Origin: Bacillota bacterium
Lineage (GTDB): Bacteria; Bacillota; Clostridia; Lachnospirales; Cellulosilyticaceae
Length of the DNA: 16,306 nucleotides
Assembly: GCA_023393125.1 (NCBI GenBank)
Contig: JAEWMQ010000042.1
Coordinates: forward strand, 1-16,306
Direction of reading: 5' to 3'
Shown here in pieces: positions 1 to 6,788 of this stretch. Each line of letters starts with the position of its first letter. Position 1 is the first letter of the stretch. The notes below the pieces were generated by a model that had not been told where the DNA came from, made no database searches, and saw nothing but the letters and a program-made list of their open reading frames with translations. The position numbers were made by a program, and so were the translations under genes.

Positions 1-2
1 AT

Positions 3-230
3 ATTGAGGTAGATTATGATAAAGGGCTACTGACTATTAATTATGATCCTGATCAGGTAACGGTGCAGAAGGTATATAATTGGTTACAAATAATGATTGA
101 TGTTGGAATTGACTATTATGATGATATTAAGGCTAGCTGGAATATGCAAGGAAACGAAGCAGAAAATGTAGAAAAAGTATGGCAAAAAATGAGGCCAGTG
201 TTGCTTACCGAGTTAAGTAAGTTAAAGTAG
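3..230 (+). CDS. 3' end of a small conserved protein, function unknown (partial)
   Basis: An open frame enters from the left edge and ends at a TAG at 228-230, giving 75 residues with no start codon in the window. The first part reads as alternating strand and helix (EVDYDKGLLTINYDPDQV followed by a helix with YNWLQ), and the rest is a helical, charged tail ending in LSKLK. The beta-strand/helix pattern is loosely like a heavy-metal-associated (ferredoxin-like) fold, but no CXXC metal-binding motif is visible in this fragment, so that is only a suggestion. About 110 bp separate it from mtnN, and no strong terminator is evident in that gap. The other two forward frames are closed by stop codons within the first few codons, which supports this frame as the coding one. 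Confidence 0.55.
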   Translation: MEVDYDKGLLTINYDPDQVTVQKVYNWLQIMIDVGIDYYDDIKASWNMQGNEAENVEKVWQKMRPVLLTELSKLK

Positions 231-343
231 AAAATGGCTTGATAAAAAAATAGGTTTAAAAGTTGCCAAAGTATCCTATTTAGCTTAAGATTATAACGAG
301 AGAAAACATAAACTAAATGCTTATAGTTAGAGGCAGATTTAGT

Positions 344-351
344 GGAAGGAG
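344..351 (+). promoter_or_regulatory. Ribosome binding site that fixes the mtnN start at TTG 360
   Basis: GGAAGGAG lies eight bases before TTG 360. It would be inside the coding region if the upstream GTG at 342 were used, so it argues for the TTG start. Confidence 0.8.
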
Positions 352-359
352 ATACAAGG

Positions 360-1055
360 TTGATAGGAATTATAGGTGCAATGGACGAAGAGATTATATC
401 TCTTAAAAGAAAAATGCAAGTAAAAGAGCAAAAAGAGATTGCAGGTATGACTTTTTATGTAGGAACAGTAGGAGAAAAAGAAGTTGTGCTTGTAAGATGT
501 GGTATTGGTAAAGTAAATGCAGCTGTGTGTACACAGATTTTAGTAGACTTATTCCAGGTAGAATATATTATTAATACAGGTGTGGCAGGTGGTCTTTATC
601 CAGAACTTAATATAGGAGATATTGTAATCTCTAGTGATACCGTTGAACATGATATGGATGCTTCAGCAGTAGGAAATCCTAGAGGTGAAATCCCACGTAT
701 GAAAAAGACTTATTTTGAAGCTGATCAAAAGCTTATTGACGCAGCTCAAAAAGCAGCAGAAAATCTTAAAGATGCAGGAAAAGTATATGTGGGTAGAGTT
801 GCTAGTGGAGATCAATTCATTTGTAGTATGAAAGTAAAAGAAGATATATATGCTACTTTTACAGCATATTGTGCTGAAATGGAAGGAGCAGCTATTGCAC
901 ATACTTGTTTCTTAAATCAAGTACCATTTGTTATTATTAGAGCTATTTCTGACAAAGCAGACCAAAGTGCAGATGTTAACTTTGAAGAATTCGTAGATGT
1001 AGCAGCAAAAAATGCTAGTAAAATGATTGAAGGTATTTTAAATTACCTTGCATAA
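360..1055 (+). CDS. mtnN: 5'-methylthioadenosine/S-adenosylhomocysteine nucleosidase
   Basis: Cytoplasmic hydrolase that cleaves adenine from methylthioadenosine and S-adenosylhomocysteine, feeding methionine salvage and the activated methyl cycle and, in many bacteria, autoinducer-2 synthesis. Seen: the N-terminal IGIIGAMDEE strand with the catalytic-acid glutamate (residue 11 here, equivalent to E. coli Glu12), NTGVAGG near residue 72, AEMEGAAIAH with the substrate-binding Glu175, and RAISDKAD with the catalytic Asp198. Start choice: the longest frame begins at GTG 342, but GGAAGGAG at 344-351 lies inside that extension and is ideally placed, eight bases ahead of TTG 360. Starting at 360 gives 231 residues beginning exactly where family members begin (E. 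coli enzyme 232). It appears monocistronic, with a strong hairpin about 40 bp downstream. Confidence 0.95.
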   Translation: MIGIIGAMDEEIISLKRKMQVKEQKEIAGMTFYVGTVGEKEVVLVRCGIGKVNAAVCTQILVDLFQVEYIINTGVAGGLYPELNIGDIVISSDTVEHDMDASAVGNPRGEIPRMKKTYFEADQKLIDAAQKAAENLKDAGKVYVGRVASGDQFICSMKVKEDIYATFTAYCAEMEGAAIAHTCFLNQVPFVIIRAISDKADQSADVNFEEFVDVAAKNASKMIEGILNYLA

Positions 1056-1095
1056 AACACCATGAGTTTAATGGGAGAAAATACAAGAACAAAAG

Positions 1096-1149
1096 AGAAA
1101 TCAAAAAAGACTAAACTTTGTTAATGAAGTTTAGTCTTTTTTGATTTCT
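1096..1149 (+). terminator. Intrinsic terminator downstream of mtnN
   Basis: A perfect 23-bp inverted repeat (1096-1118 with 1127-1149) encloses an 8-nt loop. The descending arm contains a TTTTTT run. The dyad has A and T runs in both arms, so it could stop transcripts from either direction. Confidence 0.85.
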
Positions 1150-1455
1150 TATATATAAGGTTTGAAATCGAAAAACTAATAAAAAGGATATTCGAGGTAC
1201 GATAGTGGAGATTGTGGTGTAAATAATTGTATTGAGATATCAAATTAGGAACAATTATTTACAAGAAGAAAAGGTGGATTTTACAAAAGTTAATAAAAAT
1301 CCAAGACTAATCAGCAATATAATACATGAGTAAAATTTGAATAAATAAGAAAATTATAATAAAATATAATTAGACTACGTGTGCTCATAAGAATATGAAA
1401 GATAGAGTGGATACGTATACACAGAAATTAAAAATGAGTAAAAGGAGCGGAGAAT
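1150..1455. other. AT-rich leader upstream of the beta-helix gene
   Basis: About 300 bp without a supportable gene. It holds a 13-bp inverted repeat (listed separately). No promoter with a convincing -35/-10 pair was found, although TATAAT-like tracts occur around 1350-1370. Only the ribosome binding site AAAGGAG at 1441-1447 is clear. Confidence 0.6.
1218..1263. repeat. 13-bp perfect inverted repeat in the leader region
   Basis: TGTAAATAATTGT at 1218-1230 is exactly complementary to 1251-1263, with a 20-nt loop. There is no T-tract after it, so it does not look like a terminator. It may be an RNA stem in the 5' leader of the next gene or an unrelated repeat remnant. Confidence 0.5.
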
Positions 1456-4002
1456 ATGAAAGGAAAATTATTTAAAAGGATATTGCTCTACACCGTATGT
1501 ACCTGTATGGCATTGGCTACAGTACCTATTTTAGCAGAGGAGCATAGCACAACTGTAAGTAAAGATACGGGAGCTACAGAAGAGGGGGGAAAATCAGTAA
1601 TCCAACCTTGGGGAACTATTAATTTTACAGAGGGACAAATTCTAGATATAAGTAACTATGATACCAATGCAAATAGGAAAATTATAATTCCAACAGGTAT
1701 AAGTAATTTGACTATAAAAGGGGACAGTAGCAAAATTTATGAAGGACTTATTATTCAAAGTACATCTACAATTAGGTTAACCATACAAAACTTGAATATA
1801 AACAATGGTTATATTGATATTGCTAAAACTCCCGGAGATAACTACCTATCATTAAAAGGAACAAACAATATAGAAGGTAAATCTGACTCTGCAGCTATAG
1901 TGGTTCAAAGTGGGGATAATAAGTTGATTATAGATGATGCAGATGGAACAGGTAAATTAACGGCACAAGGTGGAAGTTACTCAGCTGGTATTGGTGGAAG
2001 CAAACAGCAAGATGGTGGACATATTGTTATTCAAGGAGGAAATATATCAGCAATAGGGGGAATAAGTGCTCCTGGTATAGGTTCAGGATACCAACGTGCT
2101 ATTAAGACTATTACCATAAAAGGTAATGCTATTATAGAAAGGGCTGAAGGTGGTAGTGGTGGTGGTGCGGGAATAGGTGGATGCACTGATGGTTCAACTA
2201 TAGAATCAATTGAAATTCTTGAGCAAGCAACTATAAAACTAGCTAAAGGTTCAGCGGGGGCAGCAGGTATAGGAGAGGGAAAGAATAGTGGTTTAAAATC
2301 TATAAAGATTGAAGGTAAAGATGATAAAGCAAGAGTAATTATTGAGCAGGCTATTGGAGGAGCCGGAGGAGCAGGAATAGGTGGAGGAGATGCTAATAAA
2401 GAAAATTTGAAAATTTCTATAAAAAATGTAACGATAAAGAATGCAACAGGTGGAACGAATGCAGCTGGAATAGGTGGAGGTTGCCAACGTGGAGCAGATA
2501 TTCTAATTGGAAATGGAGCAATTATTGAAGAGGCTATTGGTGGTAGCAGTGGAGCGGGAATAGGAAGCGGTCCTCTAGGGGAATCAAAAACTATTACAAT
2601 TGAAGGCACAAGTTTAATTAAACTTGCTCAAGGTGGTAATAATGGAGCCGGAATAGGTGGTGGAGATACACGTTCAGCTACAATTAATATTACGGGAGGT
2701 AATATTGAATTGGCTAAGGGCGGAGCAAATGCGGCTGGAATAGGTTTTGGAGCTGGAAATAATGATTCTAAATCTATAACAATATCAGGAGGCGTTATAT
2801 ATGCAGTAGGAGGTAGTGGTCTAAATACTAATGACATAGGAGCTGCTAACTATTATGATGGTACGGGTGGAAAGACTCAACAAGATGCAAAAAATGTAAA
2901 GGTAACTATTAAAGGTGGTACAGTAATGTTAGGCAACAATAGAATAATTGGTATAGATACAACATCTCATACCAATTATATGGTAGTAGGTTATGAAGCA
3001 TATGATAGTGTTAAGATGAGGACGGATAGTGGTAGTAATAAAAAGATATATTGGAGAACGAAAGATAATCCTGAAACGGATGGGGAATTATCAAGTGGCA
3101 CAGACGGAAGGACAGTATTTATATTTGAAGACCAAGTAACTAAGATAAAAAACAGGGACTACTGGTATATAGTAGTTGAAAACAAAGGTCTAGCAAGTGA
3201 AAAATCATATATAGGGTTATTAGCTGAGGAGGATTCAACGAAATGGAAAACAACATATTATGATGATTCTAACAATATTGTTTCACAAGAAAATGCAACA
3301 TATTCAGTTAAAGAAATTCCTATTCAATACAAGGAATTAACAAATGGGAACCCACTTACACAAACAATAGTACCAAGTGGAGTGGGGAATAAAATTGTAC
3401 CATATTCGATTTCTAATATTGGATACGGTATAAATTTTGCTAGTATGAAAACGACAGATTCGGATATTAAAGATTTTGTAAAAGTGGTTGGAGAAATAGA
3501 AATAGTACCAGATGATGCACCAGGCAAAAAAGAGGCAAAGGTAGAATTTTTGACTAGTAAGGCTAAAGGAGGGGTAGTGAAGAGAGCTGATGCTTCAGAT
3601 CCGTACATTAACGTGTATAAAAATGCTAGTGAGTTTAAGCTTATATCAGCGACAACTGATGGAGGAAAGGTGAAGTTTGAGTGTATTGGCAATTGGATAG
3701 CAAGCGGTGATTATCAAGTGGTAGCATATATACCGACAGAAGGGGTAAGTGATAATACATGCTTAACGGGTCAAAAGCTTCCTCTAAATCAGTACAAAAA
3801 TGATTATGTCACTCCGGGATATAAAATAAATGTAAAAATAACTAATGTAGTAGTTACAGTTAAGTGGCAAACATATCAAATGTTTACGCCTATGGGAGGT
3901 GGAGCTCCTATAAGAATAAATGGTCCAATTGTAAATAAGGATATCTCGTTAAATGATAAACTTATTGAAGTACAATTTTATGACATTACTAAGATAAATT
4001 AG
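1456..4002 (+). CDS. Secreted glycine-rich repeat protein, predicted beta-helix
   Basis: 848 residues starting at ATG 1456, preceded by AAAGGAG with 8-nt spacing. Residues 1-27 form a signal peptide: KGKLFKR, a hydrophobic core (ILLYTVCTCMALATVPI) and a likely cleavage near LAEE. Residues ~170-460 hold nine repeats of 29-36 residues, each carrying a GIG motif (first G at 178, 207, 239, 271, 307, 338, 368, 399 and 428), often as GAGIGGG, followed by a strand such as ITIKG and a turn such as IEQAIGG. Such short, strand-turn repeats with small residues at turns usually build a right-handed parallel beta-helix. The C-terminal half (~470-848) has no repeat I recognise and no LPXTG motif, transmembrane anchor, SLH or LysM domain, so the protein is probably released or held non-covalently. 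Proteins with GAGIGGG repeats are common in gut and cellulolytic Clostridia; polysaccharide binding or adhesion is an inference. Its terminator appears split by the insertion downstream. Confidence 0.85.
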   Translation: MKGKLFKRILLYTVCTCMALATVPILAEEHSTTVSKDTGATEEGGKSVIQPWGTINFTEGQILDISNYDTNANRKIIIPTGISNLTIKGDSSKIYEGLIIQSTSTIRLTIQNLNINNGYIDIAKTPGDNYLSLKGTNNIEGKSDSAAIVVQSGDNKLIIDDADGTGKLTAQGGSYSAGIGGSKQQDGGHIVIQGGNISAIGGISAPGIGSGYQRAIKTITIKGNAIIERAEGGSGGGAGIGGCTDGSTIESIEILEQATIKLAKGSAGAAGIGEGKNSGLKSIKIEGKDDKARVIIEQAIGGAGGAGIGGGDANKENLKISIKNVTIKNATGGTNAAGIGGGCQRGADILIGNGAIIEEAIGGSSGAGIGSGPLGESKTITIEGTSLIKLAQGGNNGAGIGGGDTRSATINITGGNIELAKGGANAAGIGFGAGNNDSKSITISGGVIYAVGGSGLNTNDIGAANYYDGTGGKTQQDAKNVKVTIKGGTVMLGNNRIIGIDTTSHTNYMVVGYEAYDSVKMRTDSGSNKKIYWRTKDNPETDGELSSGTDGRTVFIFEDQVTKIKNRDYWYIVVENKGLASEKSYIGLLAEEDSTKWKTTYYDDSNNIVSQENATYSVKEIPIQYKELTNGNPLTQTIVPSGVGNKIVPYSISNIGYGINFASMKTTDSDIKDFVKVVGEIEIVPDDAPGKKEAKVEFLTSKAKGGVVKRADASDPYINVYKNASEFKLISATTDGGKVKFECIGNWIASGDYQVVAYIPTEGVSDNTCLTGQKLPLNQYKNDYVTPGYKINVKITNVVVTVKWQTYQMFTPMGGGAPIRINGPIVNKDISLNDKLIEVQFYDITKIN
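1975..2838 (+). repeat. Nine tandem ~90-bp coding repeats (GIG repeats)
   Basis: The DNA motif GGAATAGG(T) or close variants recurs about every 90 bp, matching the nine GIG motifs of the encoded protein. Copies are diverged in their variable segments, which suggests old duplication rather than recent expansion. Confidence 0.8.
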
Positions 4003-4145
4003 ATAGATAATATATCAATTTACTAGAATAGAAATCAATAAAAGACTATAGATAGATAATTGAAGTGCACCCCAAATGTTAGACAAAATATAACTAACGT
4101 TTGGTGGAGTTGTCAAGAAAAAGTAGACACAAAGTTAAGTTGATT

Positions 4146-4988
4146 TTATGAATTTAACTCTTCAAATTGTGCAGGTGAAATATACCCAAGAGCAGAATGC
4201 ATTCGCTTTGTGTTATAATACATTTCAATATATTTAAAAATATCTTTTTGAGCTTGTTCAGGATTTTCATATTTTGAGTCCTGAATAAGCTCTCTTTTTA
4301 TTGTTCTATAAAAAGATTCCATAACGGCATTATCATAAGGATTTCCTTTTCGACTGTTACTCTAGACAGCATGATACTTAGCTAGTAATGATCTAAAGTT
4401 TCCACTTGTAAATTGTGAACCTTGATCTGTATGAACGATTAGGCCAACATCAGGATGTTCTTTTCTATAAGCCTGAATATAAGCATCCTGAACTATAGTA
4501 TCGTTCATTTTTTTATCCATAGACCAACCTACTACTTTTCTAGAATAAATATCAAGAAAAACAGCTAAATATAAGGTTCCTTTTCGTGTTGGAATATAGG
4601 TAATATCTCCAACCCATATTTTGTTTTTCTTATCTGTATGGAACATTTGATTTAATAGATTTGGCCTTTCTATTGAGTTAGTTTTCTTATTATAGTTTTT
4701 ATACCTATAACGCGTTCCTTTAGGATATAGATTTAATTCTCTCATAAGCCTTACAACACGTTTACGATTTACATAAATTCCTTTAATACTTAAGGCTTTA
4801 GATATCCTAATCGAACCATAACGACCTTTGTGTTCTTCAAAAAGTTGGTTAATCTCTTCTTTTAAAACTTCATTTTCAATATCACGTTTAGAAGGTTTAT
4901 GATGTAAATATTTATAGTAGCCAGCTCGTGATACATTTAGTGCTTTACAAGCCTTCTTGATGTTGTATTTCTCTTGATTTTCTTTCAA
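4146..4988 (-). pseudogene. IS3-family transposase OrfB (DDE integrase), broken by an amber codon
   Basis: Read on the minus strand from the TTG at 4988, the frame gives a 280-codon OrfB of normal length with one internal TAG at 4362-4364 (codon 209). Upstream are the helix-turn-helix-like NIKKACKALNVSRAGYYK and the integrase core with catalytic Asp128 in WVGDITY and Asp188 in HTDQGSQF. After the stop the frame continues cleanly as SNSRKGNPYDNAVMESFYRT, supplying the third catalytic residue, Glu224, at the classic D(35)E spacing, and ends at TAA 4146-4148. Relatives usually have Gln at the stop position (CAG to TAG), an inference from family memory. The truncated 208-residue product lacks the catalytic Glu and should be inactive unless the amber codon is suppressed. 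Normally OrfB is made as an OrfAB fusion by -1 frameshifting. Confidence 0.88.
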
Positions 4989-4999
4989 ATACTGAAATC

Positions 5000-5290
5000 T
5001 TACTTGTTCCTTTGCTTCAAGAAGGCCTGGTATTTTTTTAATAAGTCAATTTCCTTCTGGAGTTCTAGATTCTGTTGTTTTAGCTTTTTTATTTCGTACT
5101 GGTATGAATAAAGTGCGGTCCCGTGTCCAGGGAACGCACTCTCTCCATGTTCTTCATATTCATTTATCCAACGGTATAAAGAATTGTAATGAATAGATAA
5201 TTCTTTAGCTGCATGAGAAACAGACATTTCATCTTCAAGAACCAGTTTCACTGTAGCGATTTTAAACTGTTTATCATAACTCTTTCTCAT
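5000..5290 (-). CDS. IS3-family transposase OrfA
   Basis: 96 residues from ATG 5290 with AAAAGGTGG upstream on the minus strand. Residues ~1-50 form a helix-turn-helix of the IS3/IS911 type (YDKQFKIATVKLVLEDE, then HAAKELSIHYNSLYRWI), which binds the terminal inverted repeats. Residues ~63-92 (YEIKKLKQQNLELQKEIDLL) are a leucine-zipper coiled coil that drives multimerisation. The frame is intact and ends at 5000. The A7 slippery tract lies close to its 3' end, so ribosomes can shift into the orfB frame. On its own, OrfA usually acts as a regulator of transposition. It can still be expressed here even though OrfB is broken. Confidence 0.9.
   Translation of the reverse strand: MRKSYDKQFKIATVKLVLEDEMSVSHAAKELSIHYNSLYRWINEYEEHGESAFPGHGTALYSYQYEIKKLKQQNLELQKEIDLLKKYQAFLKQRNK
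5033..5039 (-). other. Programmed -1 frameshift site between orfA and orfB
   Basis: On the minus strand the zero frame reads TTA AAA AAA TAC, so the heptamer A-AAA-AAA is present. Slipping back one base gives ATA CCA GGC CTT, which runs without a stop into the orfB frame (KKIPGLLEAKEQVRF...). This is the standard IS3-family signal and is intact. Confidence 0.8.
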
Positions 5291-5389
5291 AAGTAGACCA
5301 CCTTTTACTATTTTATCTTAACTTAGTGTCTACTTTATTGTACCATATCCAAAGGCCGCCTAATTAAACTGTCCAAAATTTGGGGTTCA

Positions 5390-5782
5390 GCTCAAATTAA
5401 TCTATAGTCTTTTTGCAGTTTACTGTTAAGTATAAATTTATTGGATACCAATCCTTATACACAATTACTAGAGAAAAACAAGGATGTTCAGGTGAGTGGG
5501 AACTGAATTCAATATTTAGTGTGTAGGACAGAAACTACATATAAAGCTGATACCAGATGAGATTATACAGTAACTAGTGTTCTATAACTATCATAAGATC
5601 GATTATGGAAGTGGGTAGCAAATAGATATAGCGTAAAGTGTTATGTATTTTAATGGCAAGGATGTATGGAATACCTAGTTCAAAGTATAAAACGTTATTT
5701 TTATAGCTTCAGAAAATGAAATAATATAAAATACTTTAAAAAATGTAATAATATGGTAAAATAATAAAAAGGAGATGAAAAT
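5390..5782. other. 393-bp stretch with no supportable gene
   Basis: Apart from the right terminator arm at its left edge and the ribosome binding site AAGGAGAT (5769-5776) at its right edge, no gene, strong promoter or hairpin stands out. One forward frame (5426-5719) has suggestive aromatic and glycine-like spacing but five internal stops, about what chance allows. Confidence 0.6.
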
Positions 5783-6532
5783 ATGTTAATATTCTTATTA
5801 CTGTTTGAAATAGCTATCATATTTATTATTGTCTTATGCCATATTATGCTTGAAAAAAAATATCAGGAAATAGAAAAAAGTACACAAATTTATACAAGTA
5901 AAAGAGCATATCGAACAAAGCGTAGTATAGCATTTATTGCTGATATTTTAAAGCGCTATCAAAAATACATTAGTGAAGAGCATCAAGTACCAGACTTATA
6001 TAGTATGATAAAAAGTAGTTTACTTAAAGAATATATAGGTAAATTCACTTTTATAGGAGTAAATAATGTAGCTAATAAGGCGAAGTATATTATGTGGGGG
6101 ATTATTGTTTTGGAAATGGCCATTGGGTTTATCAATAATATTACTACTTCTCTAGAAGGTATAATTGTCATTATTTCTAGTATATTACTAGCAATAGGAG
6201 TAGAAATATTTGTTATTGTAAAAGCACTGGAAGAAAAAAAAGAAGCAATGGTTGTATTAGTAGAAGATTATATTTTAAATACTTATCCTCTTCAAACAAA
6301 TAATCAAACTAAAGTAAACAATAGTAAGGAAGATAAAATATTAGAACAGGAACAAGTTAAAGAACTGATTTTATTGACAAAAGCGCAAAAGATAGATTTT
6401 AGCAATGAGCTAGTAAAAAATCAAAATAGGAAAAGGCAAGAAAAAGGAATAAGTAATTCTAAAGAGAATTCAAAGGAAAGATTAACAGAAAAAGACATTG
6501 TTAGGTTTATTAATAATTTAAGTAATTTATGA
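5783..6532 (+). CDS. Membrane protein of unknown function with a charged C-terminal tail
   Basis: 249 residues from ATG 5783, preceded by AAGGAGAT. I do not recognise the family. Segment 2-23 (LIFLLLFEIAIIFIIVLCHI) is a transmembrane helix or uncleaved signal anchor. Residues ~24-100 are a soluble basic stretch (SKRAYRTKRS). Two further hydrophobic segments at ~102-119 and ~124-147 could form a hairpin in the membrane. Residues ~150-249 are hydrophilic and rich in K, E, N and Q, with no repeats or catalytic-looking motifs. The layout (signal anchor, linker, two helices, charged tail) is consistent with a small membrane scaffold, but no function is claimed. It sits alone between the insertion region and pgi, with 256 bp before pgi. 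Base composition matches its neighbours. Confidence 0.75.
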   Translation: MLIFLLLFEIAIIFIIVLCHIMLEKKYQEIEKSTQIYTSKRAYRTKRSIAFIADILKRYQKYISEEHQVPDLYSMIKSSLLKEYIGKFTFIGVNNVANKAKYIMWGIIVLEMAIGFINNITTSLEGIIVIISSILLAIGVEIFVIVKALEEKKEAMVVLVEDYILNTYPLQTNNQTKVNNSKEDKILEQEQVKELILLTKAQKIDFSNELVKNQNRKRQEKGISNSKENSKERLTEKDIVRFINNLSNL

Positions 6533-6561
6533 TATATATAATACAAAATAAGAAAGATACA

Positions 6562-6626
6562 CTATTCCCTTTATAAACTAATCAATTTATAGAGAAAAAT
6601 TTAGTTAAGATGCTTACAGGGAATAG
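6562..6626 (+). repeat. Nested inverted repeats between the membrane gene and pgi
   Basis: CTATTCCCT at 6562-6570 pairs exactly with 6618-6626, and inside it AACTAA (6576-6581) pairs with TTAGTT (6601-6606). No T-tract follows. It may be a weak terminator for the gene before it or an RNA structure; there is no known riboswitch signature that I can see. Confidence 0.4.
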
Positions 6627-6774
6627 CTATAATGATAAATACTAACTAAAGTGCTTATAATAGTAATGATACATCATAAAAATTTTGGCAGCCAGAATAA
6701 TATTAGGTATTTCATTAAAAGATAAATTGAATTATAATGAAGTAGTTAAAAAATAATTTAACCTGTCGAAAACT

Positions 6775-6780
6775 AGGAGG
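6775..6780 (+). promoter_or_regulatory. Strong ribosome binding site of pgi
   Basis: AGGAGG lies eight bases before ATG 6789. It is the closest match to the anti-Shine-Dalgarno consensus in the window, in keeping with high expression of a glycolytic enzyme. Confidence 0.8.
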
Positions 6781-6788
6781 TTTAACCA

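Larger units (their letters stand above)
4111..5345 (-). mobile_element. IS3-family insertion sequence, 1235 bp, transposase on the minus strand
   Basis: Terminal inverted repeats of about 30 bp: the left end reads TGTCAAGAAAAAGTAGACAC from 4111, and the right end read on the minus strand from 5345 is TGGTACAATAAAGTAGACAC; both continue with (A/T)AAGTTAAG. Both tips start with TG as usual for the family. Inside are orfA, a -1 frameshift tract and orfB, in standard IS3 order. The bases directly outside (AGT on the left, TAT on the right) are not a clear target duplication, which may reflect mutation or a rearranged insertion. Confidence 0.85.
4066..5389. mobile_element. Small palindromic element (MITE-like or IS3 remnant) interrupted by an IS
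   Basis: The left end (TGCACCCCAAATGTTAGACA from 4066) and right end (TGAACCCCAAATTTTGGACA read on the minus strand from 5389) are inverted repeats of IS3-family style, beginning TG and differing at only a few positions. Without the inner element they leave only about 89 bp (4066-4110 plus 5346-5389), whose centre is again palindromic (GTTTGG...CCAAAG). This fits a short non-autonomous element or solo ends. No target duplication is visible at its borders. An alternative is that these are extended sub-terminal repeats of one element. Confidence 0.55.
4040..5413. repeat. Split terminator arms flanking the nested insertion
   Basis: AAAAGACTATAGAT at 4040-4053 is the exact reverse complement of 5400-5413, and the right arm runs into a T-tract (5410-5414). 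Imperfect complementarity continues inwards (TAATTGAAG against TAATTTGAGC, reverse-complemented). Placed just after the 4002 stop codon, this is what an intrinsic terminator for the secreted-protein gene would look like, with its two arms now about 1.35 kb apart. Confidence 0.65.

Noticed and set aside
2031..2837. Long minus-strand frames rich in PPIPAP-type proline repeats (2031-2609 and 2628-2837)
   Set aside because: They are exact reverse readings of the glycine-rich GIG repeats; GGA/GGT codons read as proline and the repeat keeps stops away. There is no ribosome binding site, and the plus-strand gene explains the region fully.
4108..5348. A 3-bp target duplication around the IS3 element
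   Set aside because: The three bases outside each end are AGT and TAT and do not match; no longer duplication is present either.
5426..5719. Forward frame with W-W and C-Y-F spacing recalling a cell-wall-binding repeat remnant
   Set aside because: Five internal stops in ~97 codons is about random for this composition, and no continuous motif remains. A profile search could reopen it.
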